Positions 29,996-41,531 of a DNA stretch of 61,679 nucleotides are shown here, one piece after another. Numbering within the stretch: the first letter of the stretch is position 1; each line of letters starts with the position of its first letter. The stretch comes from Rhodocyclaceae bacterium (GTDB lineage Bacteria; Pseudomonadota; Gammaproteobacteria; Burkholderiales; Rhodocyclaceae). The DNA lies in the NCBI GenBank assembly GCA_008080565.1, contig VIKE01000033.1:1-61679 (forward strand), in the 5' to 3' direction. The translations under genes were made by a program, and so were the position numbers. A model generated the notes under the pieces. That model was not told the DNA's origin. It saw only the letters and a list, made by a program, of their open reading frames with translations, and did not search any database.

Positions 29996-30160
29996 CGAAA
30001 AAATGATCGTGGTCGCTACCGGAAACGTGTAGCTTCGACCACGAAAGCGGAATGCAAAATCTCCCGGCAATTTGCCGAACCGAATAAAGCGCGCCAGATG
30101 CGGGCCGATGATGCCCAGCAAGAAAATCGCCACGACCAGCGTCAGAATCCACTTCAGCAT
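29963..30160 (-). CDS. DUF2905 small membrane protein
   Basis: 65 aa with two membrane helices. LARFIRFGKLPGDFAFRFRGRSYTFPVATTI is the DUF2905 signature between them. Function unknown, widely conserved. The start ATG 30160 is the homologous one; the frame is open to 30205. It converges on cca and overlaps its last 33 bases. Confidence 0.88.
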   Translation of the reverse strand: MLKWILTLVVAIFLLGIIGPHLARFIRFGKLPGDFAFRFRGRSYTFPVATTIIFSLLLWLLSRVI

Positions 30161-30220
30161 TTGCCTTGTACCGCAGGGTGAAAGCCGCATTAAATCACGC
30201 CTCACCCTGAACAGAGCCCC

Positions 30221-31027
30221 ATGCTAAAAACTCAAATCGTTGAAGGCCTCGAAGTCTTCTCCTGCCTGCCTTCCCGCAAGACCACCAAACCAGCACTACT
30301 GTTCGTGCACGGCGCCTTTGCCGGCGGCTGGATGTGGACCGAAACCTTCATGCCTTTTCTCGCCAAGGCCGGCTACCCCTGCTACGCCCTGTCACTGCGT
30401 GGCCACGCCGGTAGCGCAGGTGTTGAACATATCAACTGGCATTCGATTGGCGATTACGTCGATGACGTCAAGACGATCGTCGACTGGCTGGGCGAAGCGC
30501 CGGTCCTGATCGGTCATTCAATGGGCGGCTTCGTGGTCCAGAAATATCTCGAACATCGCGAAGCCCTGGCCGTCGCCCTGGTCTGTTCGGTGCCACCGCA
30601 AGGCCTGATCGCCTCCCAGTTCCACCTGATGTTCAACAAGCCGCAGCTGTTCCAGGAAATCAATCAGATCATGGACGGCAAATACACCGACACCGGAACG
30701 TTGCGTGAAGCGTTGTTTGCCGGCGAGGTCGATGAAACGATGCTGGCCGCCTGGCTGAGCCGGATGCAACCGGAATCGCACCGCGCGCTATGGGATATGT
30801 CGATGTTCAGCCTGCCCAACCTCTACGCCATGCATCGGCCGCCGATGCTCATCCTTGGCGCCGAAGACGACGTCCTGGTGCCGGCTTTCCTGGTTCAGAC
30901 CACCGGGCACACCTACGGCGAACACGTCCATATTTTCCGCGACATGGGCCACGCCGTAACCCACGAAAAAGAATGGCCGCTTGTCGCGGCCACCTTGCGT
31001 GACTGGCTGGCCGAAATCAAACCTTGA
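30221..31027 (+). CDS. Alpha/beta hydrolase
   Basis: 268 aa with the nucleophile elbow GHSMGG (near residue 103), oxyanion motif FVHGAFAGGW, acid in GAEDDVLVP and histidine in MGHAVTHE. This is a complete catalytic triad. Substrate unknown. The absence of a signal peptide suggests a cytoplasmic enzyme. Its last 11 bases overlap the 3' end of the converging YjfB-like gene. Confidence 0.92.
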   Translation: MLKTQIVEGLEVFSCLPSRKTTKPALLFVHGAFAGGWMWTETFMPFLAKAGYPCYALSLRGHAGSAGVEHINWHSIGDYVDDVKTIVDWLGEAPVLIGHSMGGFVVQKYLEHREALAVALVCSVPPQGLIASQFHLMFNKPQLFQEINQIMDGKYTDTGTLREALFAGEVDETMLAAWLSRMQPESHRALWDMSMFSLPNLYAMHRPPMLILGAEDDVLVPAFLVQTTGHTYGEHVHIFRDMGHAVTHEKEWPLVAATLRDWLAEIKP

Positions 31028-31208
31028 CGTCGACCGCGTTGCCCAGGTTCGGCGGGTTGCTCGGCACTTGCGGCAAGGCCTCCAGCAGCTGCGCCGCATT
31101 CTGGGCCTGAATGTCCATCGCCTTCTTGAGAACCGCTGTATTGGCGGCGTCCCTGATCTCCACGGGCGACATGGCGGAGGTCAAACTGCCTACAGAAGAA
31201 ACATCCAT
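31017..31208 (-). CDS. YjfB-like putative motility protein
   Basis: 63 aa. The helical pattern AANTAVLKKAMDIQAQNAAQLLEALPQ with a Pro/Asn-rich tail matches the small YjfB family (putative motility protein), sometimes encoded near flagellar genes. None are nearby here. The start ATG 31208 is chosen over an upstream in-frame ATG at 31235 because homologues begin with MDV-S. It diverges from the gene at 31272. Confidence 0.75.
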   Translation of the reverse strand: MDVSSVGSLTSAMSPVEIRDAANTAVLKKAMDIQAQNAAQLLEALPQVPSNPPNLGNAVDVKV

Positions 31209-31271
31209 CTTGCACTCACTCCAATTCGGACACATTATTGGTCCACTGTAGTCGAACTATTCGCCAATTCA

Positions 31272-32255
31272 ATGAGTAATTCCGAAAAACCCGGACCGCT
31301 GTCAGCCATTCTCGAAGCCATCCGCGCCAAACGCGAGCGCAAGACCGGTACGGGCAGGGATATCGCCGAGCTTGAAGCCGCATTGCTGGCCGACATTGAG
31401 ACTTTCGATCTGGATGCCGCTGAACGGCGCGCACGTCGGGAATATCTGGCCAACTCCGGCGCCGGCATGACTGACCCGACACTCGTTTTCCCGGAGATCG
31501 CGCCCGCCAGACCCGCCGCCAAACCACTCGAAGTCAAAGTAGCTGAAGTTGCCGGAGCCAAGACAGCCGAGCCGCCCCCCAAAAAAGAAAACAACCCGGA
31601 ACCCGGCAGCAGCTTCCTCGACCAGCTACGACAGCGAGCTGAAGTACGACAGCGTGAAATCCATAGCGCCCTGGCCGAACGCACCTCGATCAACGAGGCA
31701 ATCGACCAGGCGCTGAAACACCTCTTCTTCTATCTGCACGAACTGGTTCAGCAACTCAACATCATCAAGCCGGATGTCCCGCGCGATTACCCGCTGATCG
31801 AACAGTTCGAACTGAATCAGCTGAGCTGGCAAGAGGGCTTCGCCGACTACCGGACCCAGTCGCAAAGCGCCGGCGCGCTGGTCGAGCTGGTCACGTTCTC
31901 GTATCACCTGAGCGGCAGCACGACGCTCCATGTCGAACGTGACGGGCCGTCCGTAGAGCGATTCCGGGCGATGATTTTTGACTTCGGCTTGCCGTTCACC
32001 TACAAGGAATTCAAGAACGAGCGCAGTTATGTCGAACGCGCCGAGTTTGAAATTCGCAGTGAAGTCAGCGTCAGCGCACGCTGGCGGGCCGATTTTTCAA
32101 AGGGCGTCATCACCCTCGAAACACGCAACCTCGAACGACTCGGTAGCGCCCTCTACAACGTCCGGCCACAGTTCGTCGACCAGGCGCTGCTGGATGATTT
32201 CGGTCGCCTTGTTCTCGGCCAGCCCAATCGTTTCCGCGAGCTGGCCAAGCGTTAA
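31272..32255 (+). CDS. Conserved-looking hypothetical protein
   Basis: 327 aa, not recognised. The N-terminal about 60 residues are charged and helical (LSAILEAIRAKRERK...). A Pro/Ala/Lys-rich linker (about 75-115) leads to a compact C-terminal domain (120-327) with FFYLHELVQQLNIIKPDVPRDYPL and a beta-rich part (ELVTFSYHLSG). No signal peptide or membrane segment. The start is ATG 31272; the frame is open far upstream but lacks homology-like sequence. It converges on the methyltransferase gene, 9 bases away. Confidence 0.7.
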   Translation: MSNSEKPGPLSAILEAIRAKRERKTGTGRDIAELEAALLADIETFDLDAAERRARREYLANSGAGMTDPTLVFPEIAPARPAAKPLEVKVAEVAGAKTAEPPPKKENNPEPGSSFLDQLRQRAEVRQREIHSALAERTSINEAIDQALKHLFFYLHELVQQLNIIKPDVPRDYPLIEQFELNQLSWQEGFADYRTQSQSAGALVELVTFSYHLSGSTTLHVERDGPSVERFRAMIFDFGLPFTYKEFKNERSYVERAEFEIRSEVSVSARWRADFSKGVITLETRNLERLGSALYNVRPQFVDQALLDDFGRLVLGQPNRFRELAKR

Positions 32256-32264
32256 TAGCTACAG

Positions 32265-33425
32265 CTACAAACGACGGCTCTGATCGCCGTTGGCAAAGCC
32301 GAGAAGTGGCTCATCCAGTCCACGACCGATGGCGATCACCTTGAACAGCTCGCCCATTTCGTGCGGCATCAGCAACTTGCCGACCGCGCTGGCAGCTCGA
32401 ATGTAATCCGGCGTGGCGTGAGGAATTGCAGCGAGGCAGTCGAGAATCCCGCAATTGAGCAGGAACTGTCCCTGACTGGCATAGCCAAGCAATTCAAGCC
32501 CACTGGCGTGGGCTGCGGCAATAATTGCAGTGAAATCGACGTGGACCGTAACATCCTGCAAACCCGGCAAATAGAACGGGTCGGGGTGCGCATGATGACG
32601 GTAATGGCACATCAGGGTTCCGCGCCCACGTTGCTGGTGATAGAACTCGCGGCGCGGGAAACCATAATCGATCAGCAGCAGCGCCCCCCTGTCCAGGCGA
32701 TGCCCCCATTCTGCCGCCCAGGCCCGCGTGGCGAGACTGATTTCACTCTCGAACCCCGGTGGCAGGCTGCATTGCTCACCGATCTCTTCGGCAGCAGCAA
32801 GCAGGGCGCCGCTTGCCGGGCGCTCGTTCCACGTGAAACCACCAGACTCGTCAACGACAACGCCGCGCTCGAGAATTCCATCTTCCCGCCAGGCGACGAT
32901 GTGGGCAGGCATGGCGTCAAGTAGTTCATTGGCAACGACAGCGCCGGAAAAATGCTCAGGCAAGCGATCCAGCCACTCCACCCGAGGCAACAGATGGGGC
33001 GCCATCGCTGCGATCGTTTCCTGCTGGCGCTGGCGCAGATCGGCTGACAAATCGAGAATGAAGTAGCGTTCAGGCAGAGCCTCGGCCACCTCCAGAGCAA
33101 GCAGAAGGTCGGCCGCCAAACGCCCGGAACCGGCCCCCACTTCAAGCACCACCGGGCACGATGCAGCCATGACCTGAGCTACCTGCCGGGAGAGCGCCTT
33201 GCCGAATAATCCAGTCATTTCGGGCGCCGTGACGAAATCACCGGCGGCGCCGAACTTGCGCGCTCCCGCGGCATAGTAACCAAGGCCAGGGGCATAGAGA
33301 ACCTGCTCCATGAAACGGGCAAAGGAATACCAGCCACCCGCGGCAGCAACCTCGTCGACAAGTGTTTGTTGCAAGCGCTGGCTGTGAGCAAGCGCTTCCG
33401 GCGCGGGGATCGGCAGGTTATTCAT
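32265..33425 (-). CDS. MidA/NDUFAF7-type SAM-dependent methyltransferase
   Basis: 386 aa of the COG1565 family, whose mitochondrial member NDUFAF7 methylates an arginine of complex I. Typical sequence: FMEQVLYAPGLGYYAAGARKFGAAGDFVTAPEM, SAM loop VLEVGAGSGRLAADLL and VVANELLDAMPAH. The bacterial substrate is not certain. ATG 33425 is used; the frame extends 7 codons upstream. A parS-like 16-mer lies inside the gene at 32825-32840. It diverges from the FIST gene. Confidence 0.88.
   Translation of the reverse strand: MNNLPIPAPEALAHSQRLQQTLVDEVAAAGGWYSFARFMEQVLYAPGLGYYAAGARKFGAAGDFVTAPEMTGLFGKALSRQVAQVMAASCPVVLEVGAGSGRLAADLLLALEVAEALPERYFILDLSADLRQRQQETIAAMAPHLLPRVEWLDRLPEHFSGAVVANELLDAMPAHIVAWREDGILERGVVVDESGGFTWNERPASGALLAAAEEIGEQCSLPPGFESEISLATRAWAAEWGHRLDRGALLLIDYGFPRREFYHQQRGRGTLMCHYRHHAHPDPFYLPGLQDVTVHVDFTAIIAAAHASGLELLGYASQGQFLLNCGILDCLAAIPHATPDYIRAASAVGKLLMPHEMGELFKVIAIGRGLDEPLLGFANGDQSRRL
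32825..32840. promoter_or_regulatory. parS-like site 1
   Basis: CGTTCCACGTGAAACC contains a perfect GTTnCACGTGAAAC core, the conserved heart of chromosomal parS sites bound by ParB. It lies inside the methyltransferase gene. The same 16 bases recur at 53340-53355. Confidence 0.75.
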
Positions 33426-33503
33426 GGCAAGTTCAAAAAGTATCAATTTTAAGGCCGCAACGAGAATTTCACCGCCGCCTATGCTATTTTTGCATTCTGC
33501 ATC

Positions 33504-33511
33504 AAAGGAGG
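33504..33511 (+). promoter_or_regulatory. Strong ribosome-binding site deciding a TTG start
   Basis: AAAGGAGG lies 9 bases before TTG 33521. It fixes the start of the FIST gene at an unusual codon although the frame is open to 33362. Confidence 0.85.
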
Positions 33512-33520
33512 AAACACACC

Positions 33521-34663
33521 TTGCGCATCAAACAAATAATCAATCGCAAGCCGGCGGAACTGGCCTCAGCACTGAGTCGTATCGGAGATGAAACGGCGGA
33601 CCTCCTGCTGATTTTCGGCAGCGTCGAACACTTGACGTTCCCCGGCTTGCACGAGTCGCTTAGCAACGCTTTTCCTGGCGCCTTGCTGCTTGGCTGTTCG
33701 ACCGCCGGCGAAATTACCGCCGACGGTGTCGATGATCAAACATGCACCGTCACAGCCATCAAATTCGACCACGCCAGCCTCCATCAGGGTAGTACACGTC
33801 TGGCTGGCATGGAGGACTCCTTCGCCGCAGGTGAAAGACTGGGGCGACAGATTGCCGGCGCCGGCCTCAAAGCCGTCCTCGTTTTCGGGCCCGGCGTACA
33901 AATCAACGGTAGCGCCCTGGTCAATGGCATCACCAGCGTCATTGGCAGCGCTATCCCGATTACCGGTGGCCTGGCTGGGGATGGCGGTGCGTTCAAGGAG
34001 ACATTTACCATTGGCCCGGACGGCGTGGCCAACGACAACATCGTTGCCGTTGGCCTGAGTGGCGACGGACTACGCTTCGGCCATGGCTCATTCGGTGGCT
34101 GGGAACCTTTCGGCCCGGCTCGCAAGGTAACCAGCTGCGACGGCAATATCCTGCATGAACTGGACGGTGAACCAGCACTCGAAATTTACCGGCGCTATCT
34201 GGGCGAACACGCCAAGGGGCTGCCGGCATCAGGTCTGCTTTTTCCCTTCGCCATGCTTGGTGAAGACCATAGCGCAGTCGGCTTGATCCGCACCATTCTC
34301 GGCATAGACGAAGCAAGCGGCAGCCTGATTCTGGCTGGTGAAATAGATCCCGATGGCTATTTGCGCCTGATGCACGCCAGTACCGACAAGCTGGTTAGCG
34401 GGGCCGAATCGGCGGCAGAAGCAGCGGCGGCAATGTTGCAGGGCAACGGCGAAAGCGTCGCCATTCTGGTCAGCTGCGTTGGACGAAAACTGGTCATGGG
34501 CGACCGTGTCGATGAAGAGGTCGAGGCTGTCGGCGAGGTATTTGGCCAGGCCGGCGTGCTGACCGGCTTCTACTCTTATGGCGAAATCAGTCCCTTCGCC
34601 CCTGGCGCGTCGTGCAAACTGCACAATCAGACAATGACCATCACTTGCCTGAGCGAGGCCTGA
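33521..34663 (+). CDS. FIST domain sensor protein, probable NosP-like
   Basis: 380-aa cytoplasmic protein with FIST N and FIST C domains: FPGALLLGCSTAGEI, VNGITSVIGSAIPITGGLAGDGG, FGHGSFGGWEPFGPARKVT and VLTGFYSYGEISPF. FIST proteins next to hybrid kinases include NosP, a heme protein that binds nitric oxide and controls the kinase NahK in Pseudomonas and others. The gene here is 10 bases before such a kinase, so NO sensing is a good hypothesis. The heme ligand cannot be assigned by reading alone. Start TTG 33521. Confidence 0.88.
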   Translation: MRIKQIINRKPAELASALSRIGDETADLLLIFGSVEHLTFPGLHESLSNAFPGALLLGCSTAGEITADGVDDQTCTVTAIKFDHASLHQGSTRLAGMEDSFAAGERLGRQIAGAGLKAVLVFGPGVQINGSALVNGITSVIGSAIPITGGLAGDGGAFKETFTIGPDGVANDNIVAVGLSGDGLRFGHGSFGGWEPFGPARKVTSCDGNILHELDGEPALEIYRRYLGEHAKGLPASGLLFPFAMLGEDHSAVGLIRTILGIDEASGSLILAGEIDPDGYLRLMHASTDKLVSGAESAAEAAAAMLQGNGESVAILVSCVGRKLVMGDRVDEEVEAVGEVFGQAGVLTGFYSYGEISPFAPGASCKLHNQTMTITCLSEA

Positions 34664-34673
34664 CCTAAACCCC

Positions 34674-37430
<2,757 letters not shown>

Positions 37431-37482
37431 TTCAACGCAGATTTTATTCTCCGGCCCGGTGACACAAGGTAAACTGGTCGTT

Positions 37483-37521
37483 TTTCAATTTCAGGCAATA
37501 AATCCGGTTGACCGTGGCTAA
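37483..37521 (-). repeat. Dispersed repeat, copy 8
   Basis: Minus orientation: TTTCAATTTCAGGC, AT-rich spacer, CCGGTTGACCGTGG. It lies in the 131-bp gap between the kinase stop and ttcA. The TTG inside it opens a frame that runs into ttcA, but the family start is later. Confidence 0.9.
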
Positions 37522-37561
37522 CACGCTGCATGGTCCGCACCCCGTCCTTATTCCTTGCCCC

Positions 37562-38425
37562 ATGACTCAATCGAACAACCTGTTAAAGCTGCGCAAATAT
37601 CTGGAAGGCCGTACCGGCAAGGCGATCATCGACTACAACATGATCGAGGAGGGTGACACCGTGCTCGTCTGCGTGTCCGGGGGAAAAGATTCCTACACGC
37701 TGCTCGCCATGCTCATGGCACTGCAAAAGCGTGCGCCGGTCAAGTTCAGTCTGATTGCCATGAATCTCGACCAGAAGCAGCCCGGCTTTCCAGCTGACGT
37801 TCTGCCGCGCCACTTCGAGTCTATTGGCATAGAACACCGGATTGTCGAAGCCGACACCTATTCGGTCGTCAAGGAAAAGATCCCTGAAGGAAAGACCACC
37901 TGTTCGCTCTGTTCGCGACTGCGGCGTGGCGTCATCTACCGCACGGCCAAGGAACTCGGCGCCAACAAGATAGCCCTCGGCCATCACCGCGATGACATGG
38001 TCCATACGCTCTTTCTCAACATGCTCTTCGGCGGCAAGCTCAAGGCCATGCCGCCCAAGCTCGTCACCGACGACAAGGCGCACGTCGTCATCCGGCCACT
38101 TGCCTATTGCGCCGAGTCCGATATCGCCAAATTCGCGCGCGGCATGGAATTTCCGATCATTCCCTGCAACTTGTGCGGCTCACAGGACAACCTGCAACGC
38201 CAGAAAATCCGCGAAATGATGCAGGACTGGGACAAACGCTATCCCGGCCGTACCGAATCCGTTTTTACCGCCATGCAAAATGTCGTTCCCTCCCACCTGG
38301 CAGATGGAGATTTGTTCGATTTCCGTGGGCTCACTCTGGACACTCCTGTCGAAGAGGGCGATATTGCATTCGACCTCCCGGAAATGCCGATCAGCGGGAC
38401 CATCCCGATAAGCCTTTCGGCATAA
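37562..38425 (+). CDS. ttcA: tRNA 2-thiocytidine(32) synthetase TtcA
   Basis: 287-aa Fe-S protein that thiolates C32 of some tRNAs. The PP-loop SGGKDS ([13 protein letters not shown]) is near residue 40, and the cluster-binding cysteines sit in [19 protein letters not shown] follows later, then [19 protein letters not shown]. The start ATG 37562 gives the usual [14 protein letters not shown] beginning. Confidence 0.97.
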   Translation: MTQSNNLLKLRKYLEGRTGKAIIDYNMIEEGDTVLVCVSGGKDSYTLLAMLMALQKRAPVKFSLIAMNLDQKQPGFPADVLPRHFESIGIEHRIVEADTYSVVKEKIPEGKTTCSLCSRLRRGVIYRTAKELGANKIALGHHRDDMVHTLFLNMLFGGKLKAMPPKLVTDDKAHVVIRPLAYCAESDIAKFARGMEFPIIPCNLCGSQDNLQRQKIREMMQDWDKRYPGRTESVFTAMQNVVPSHLADGDLFDFRGLTLDTPVEEGDIAFDLPEMPISGTIPISLSA

Positions 38426-38487
38426 TGCAGAAGCGGCACGATCAACATATAATGAGCAGTCGTTAATTCATGGACTCCAGGTAGACA

Positions 38488-39390
38488 ATGAGTGCCACGC
38501 AACGAAAACTGATTGTGATGTTCGCCGATGTCTCCGGCAGCACCGCGCTTTTCGAGCGTCTTGGCGACAAAGAGGCAATGCACGCAGTTGAACGTTGCCT
38601 CAAGCGCATGAAGCGATCCATCGATGGCTACAAGGGCAAGACCATACAGGTCGTCGGGGATGAATTGCTGGGCGCCTTTGAAACTGCTGAAGATGCATGT
38701 CAGGCTGCGATCGACATGCAACAGCGGATCGCCGATCTGCCCCCCGTTTCCGGCCTGAAACTGACTATTCGCATCGGTTTGCATTGCGGAGAAGTGTCTG
38801 ACGATGGCAAAAAACTCACCGGCTCTGCCATCTCCACGGCTGCGCGTATCGCCGGTATTGCTCGGCGAGATCAGATTTTGTGTAGCTCGCTTCTGGTTCA
38901 GGCGCTGTCCGAACCCTGCTTCATTTCTGCAGACCCCGTACCAGAACTTGGTAGCGTTCCGGAAGACGGCGAAGCATTAGCGCTTTTCCAGATCAACTGG
39001 CCAAACTATCAAGGTGCGACCGCCAATTCGGCACATTCTGCTTTTGGTCCAAGCAGCACAGCCCCCCCGGACCGACTATGCGTTCGCCATCGCGGCAAAG
39101 CCTTCCTGCTTGACGATAAAACCCCGGTGCTGACTATTGGCCGCGATCTTGGTTGCAAGCTGATCATCGATGACCGCAAGGCCTCGCGCCAGCATGCTCG
39201 GGTCGAACGGCGCAACGATGGCTTCTATCTGATCGATACCAGCACAAATGGCTGCTTCGTCACTCTGTCAGGGCGTCAGGAAGTTATGGTCCGGCGCCAT
39301 GAAATTCAACTCGAAAGTCGTGGCCAGATCAGTTTTGGCAATTCCGGCAGCGATCCGCTGGCCGATATTGCCGAATTCGAGCACCTGTAA
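38488..39390 (+). CDS. Class III nucleotide cyclase-like domain fused to FHA domain
   Basis: The 300-aa protein has a cyclase homology domain (1-160) with metal-binding Asp14 (FADVSGST) and Asp58 (VVGDELLGAF). The purine-specifying Lys of canonical enzymes is Gln54, and the transition-state Asn is Ser116 (SAISTAAR; Arg120 is kept). The FHA domain (about 195-290) is canonical: TIGRDLGC, ASRQHARV and DTSTNGCFV. It may bind phosphothreonine and act as a sensor, with altered or absent cyclase activity. No membrane segments. Standalone gene. Confidence 0.85.
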   Translation: MSATQRKLIVMFADVSGSTALFERLGDKEAMHAVERCLKRMKRSIDGYKGKTIQVVGDELLGAFETAEDACQAAIDMQQRIADLPPVSGLKLTIRIGLHCGEVSDDGKKLTGSAISTAARIAGIARRDQILCSSLLVQALSEPCFISADPVPELGSVPEDGEALALFQINWPNYQGATANSAHSAFGPSSTAPPDRLCVRHRGKAFLLDDKTPVLTIGRDLGCKLIIDDRKASRQHARVERRNDGFYLIDTSTNGCFVTLSGRQEVMVRRHEIQLESRGQISFGNSGSDPLADIAEFEHL

Positions 39391-39415
39391 AAAAACGGCC
39401 ATCCGCAGATGGCCG
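39388..39415 (-). terminator. Intrinsic terminator for the psiF-like gene
   Basis: Stem CGGCCATC (39396-39403) pairs with GATGGCCG (39408-39415) around CGCA. On the minus strand it is followed by a run of T, encoded as the A-run 39389-39395, so it ends the minus-strand psiF-like transcript. Confidence 0.9.
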
Positions 39416-39435
39416 ACTATTCGCGTACGGGTTGA

Positions 39436-39693
39436 TTACTTGGCTGCAGCGTCGGCCGCGCACTTCTTCATAAAGCTGTTCTTGGCGGCACCAGCCAGTT
39501 TCTTTTCCTTGGCGGCGGCGGCACAAGCTTCGTTTTCCGGAGCCGCACCGGCATCTCGGGTGCACTTCTTCATGAAGCTGTTTTTCGCGGCGCCAGCCAG
39601 CTTTTTCTCGGCGGCCTGCGCAGCACAATCATCAGCGGCAAAAGCGGTGGTAGCAGCGAATGCGACAATCAACAGAGCAATCAGTTTCTTCAT
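39436..39693 (-). CDS. PsiF-repeat exported protein
   Basis: 85-aa protein with a signal peptide (about 20 residues ending AFA-A) and two near-identical PsiF repeats. Both contain KKLAGAAKNSFMKKC, joined by a Cys/Ala linker. PsiF was first described as phosphate-starvation-inducible in E. coli; no Pho box could be assigned here. It lies 48 bases downstream of hprK and has its own terminator. Confidence 0.9.
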   Translation of the reverse strand: MKKLIALLIVAFAATTAFAADDCAAQAAEKKLAGAAKNSFMKKCTRDAGAAPENEACAAAAKEKKLAGAAKNSFMKKCAADAAAK

Positions 39694-39741
39694 TGGGAGT
39701 CCCCTCTATAAGGTTTGAAACGCCGAGGTACTATCGGCCAT

Positions 39742-40677
39742 TCATGCGTCATCGTCAAGCATCGTACGCTGCTGGCGATCCATGAAATCCTGCATGCTGT
39801 CGATCCCCCGCAATTGAAGGATCGTGTTGCGCACAGCCGCTTCGAGCAAGACCGCCAGATTGCGGCCAGCCGCCACGGGAATGACAACCTTGCGAATCGG
39901 AACGCCAAGCACTTCATGGGTTTGTGCATCGAGCGGCAAACGTGGCGCATCGGCTGCCGTCGACGTTCTTTGCAGGTGAACGATCAACTTGAGTTTCATT
40001 TTCCGGCGCGAAGCCGTTTCGCCAAAGATCGTCCGGATATTGAGCAAGCCGAGCCCGCGCACCTCGAGAAAATCGCGCAGCATTCCGGGGCAGCGGCCCT
40101 CAATGGTGGTCGGTGCTATTCGGGCCATTTCGACAACATCGTCGGCAACCAGCCCATGGCCCCGCGAAATAAGCTCCAGCGCCAATTCAGACTTGCCTAC
40201 CCCGGAGTCGCCGGTAATAAGGACCCCCATCCCGAGAACATCCATGAACACACCGTGGAGGCTGACCGTATCGGCCAGGCGTGCTGAAAGGTAAATACGC
40301 AGCAGATCGATGATTGCCGAACACGGCTTTGGTGAAAAAATCAGCGGTGTCGTCAATTGGGTGCAGGTTTCGACGACCAACGGTGGCGGAGTCAAGCCAT
40401 CCGCGACGATGACGGCTGGCGGTTGGGCGCCCAGCAGATCACTGAGCATCTGTGCGAAGCGACGCTCGCCAATGCGCATGGCCCACTCATACTCTGCCAG
40501 GCCAAGGACCTGGAGACGCTCCGGATGAATAATATTGATGTGGCCAACCAGATCAGCACCATAGTTATTGGAGCCCTTGATCTCGATGCGGCGGTCGGCT
40601 TGGGGTACGATGTTCCAGCTCAACAGCAACTTTTCGCGGTTGTCCTCGTAAAGCTGAACCAGACTTACGTGACGCAC
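39742..40677 (-). CDS. hprK: HPr kinase/phosphorylase
   Basis: 311-aa bifunctional enzyme that phosphorylates or dephosphorylates HPr-type proteins. Walker A GDSGVGKS lies in GMGVLITGDSGVGKSELALE, and the HprK signature is EVRGLGLLNIRTIFG. In proteobacteria lacking sugar PTS it works with the nitrogen PTS. It follows ptsN by 9 bases, in the order rpoN-hpf-ptsN-hprK. The usual next gene rapZ is absent; psiF-like follows. Confidence 0.96.
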   Translation of the reverse strand: MRHVSLVQLYEDNREKLLLSWNIVPQADRRIEIKGSNNYGADLVGHINIIHPERLQVLGLAEYEWAMRIGERRFAQMLSDLLGAQPPAVIVADGLTPPPLVVETCTQLTTPLIFSPKPCSAIIDLLRIYLSARLADTVSLHGVFMDVLGMGVLITGDSGVGKSELALELISRGHGLVADDVVEMARIAPTTIEGRCPGMLRDFLEVRGLGLLNIRTIFGETASRRKMKLKLIVHLQRTSTAADAPRLPLDAQTHEVLGVPIRKVVIPVAAGRNLAVLLEAAVRNTILQLRGIDSMQDFMDRQQRTMLDDDA

Positions 40678-40686
40678 GAACTAAAC

Positions 40687-41133
40687 TCAGCCCTGAAAAA
40701 GGGCGACTACGGCGGCTGGATCAGCCGCGGCGTGCAATTTTTCGCGGAATGCCCGATCAGAAAAGTTCTGGGCCAACTCGGAAAGAATCTGCAAGTGTTG
40801 CTCGGTCGCTTGCTCGGGCACCAATAGAACGAAAAGCAGATCGACAGGTCGCCCGTCCGGAGAATCAAAAGGAACCGGTGTTGCCAGACGCAGGAAGGCG
40901 CCAACGGCTTGTTTCAGCCCCTTTATTCGACCATGGGGAATTGCTACACCCTGACCCAAGCCGGTGGAACCGAGCTTTTCGCGGGCGAACAAGCTATCGA
41001 AAATGATCGATCGGGCAAGACCAAGGCGATTTTCGAAAAGCATGCCTGCCTGTTCGAAGACCCGCTTCTTGCTGCTGGCCTCAAGATCGAGCAGTACCTG
41101 ATCGGTTGATAGAAGGTTGGTTAGGGGGTTCAT
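40687..41133 (-). CDS. ptsN: PTS IIA-like nitrogen regulatory protein (EIIA-Ntr)
   Basis: 148-aa EIIA domain with the phospho-accepting His67 in GQGVAIPHGRI. The rest is family-typical, including DLLFVLLVPEQATEQHLQILSELA. It is part of the nitrogen phosphotransferase chain that controls potassium and nitrogen responses. Separated from hpf by a 56-bp gap that contains a hairpin. Confidence 0.97.
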   Translation of the reverse strand: MNPLTNLLSTDQVLLDLEASSKKRVFEQAGMLFENRLGLARSIIFDSLFAREKLGSTGLGQGVAIPHGRIKGLKQAVGAFLRLATPVPFDSPDGRPVDLLFVLLVPEQATEQHLQILSELAQNFSDRAFREKLHAAADPAAVVALFQG

Positions 41134-41142
41134 AGGGAAGGT

Positions 41143-41179
41143 TGGAAAAACAAAGGCCGCAGCCTGTTACGGTGCGGCC
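41143..41179 (-). terminator. Hairpin with T-run between hpf and ptsN
   Basis: GGCCGCA (41155-41161) pairs with TGCGGCC (41173-41179). On the minus strand the stem is followed by a T-rich stretch (A-rich 41145-41154 on plus). It could end part of the rpoN-hpf transcript before ptsN-hprK, setting their ratio. Confidence 0.75.
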
Positions 41180-41189
41180 CGTTCAACGC

Positions 41190-41516
41190 TTATTCAGCGA
41201 CGGAGTGCAGCCCCGGCTTGTCACCGCGATGGTGGTCCTGGACTTTTTGCTTGTACTTCTGAACTTGACGGTCCAGCTTGTCGAACAAGGCATCGATAGC
41301 GGCGTAGAGATCGTCACCGGACTCTTCAACGTGGATGTCCTTGCCAGGCACGTGAAGCGTGACTTCACCTTTCTGCTTGAGTTTCTCAACCGACAACACG
41401 ACGCTGACGCCGGTTACCTTGTCGAAATGGCGGATCACGGGATCCAGCTTGTTCTCGACGTATTCGCGAAGTGCCGGGGTAACTTCAATGTGGTGACCAC
41501 TAATCTGCAGATTCAC
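41190..41516 (-). CDS. hpf: Ribosome hibernation promoting factor (short type)
   Basis: 108-aa sigma-54 modulation/S30AE protein ([33 protein letters not shown]) that binds stationary-phase ribosomes. It has the S30AE core and a short Lys/His-rich tail but no long C-terminal dimerising domain. It follows rpoN by 15 bases. Confidence 0.96.
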   Translation of the reverse strand: MNLQISGHHIEVTPALREYVENKLDPVIRHFDKVTGVSVVLSVEKLKQKGEVTLHVPGKDIHVEESGDDLYAAIDALFDKLDRQVQKYKQKVQDHHRGDKPGLHSVAE

Positions 41517-41531
41517 TTTATTCTCCTCTCT

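Noticed and set aside
30981..32255. Plus-strand N-terminal extension of the hypothetical protein at 31272
   Set aside because: The extension is antisense to the YjfB-like gene and lacks protein-like character.
41335..41365. A third parS-like sequence (CACGTGAAGC)
   Set aside because: It matches only half of the parS core and lies in hpf codons.
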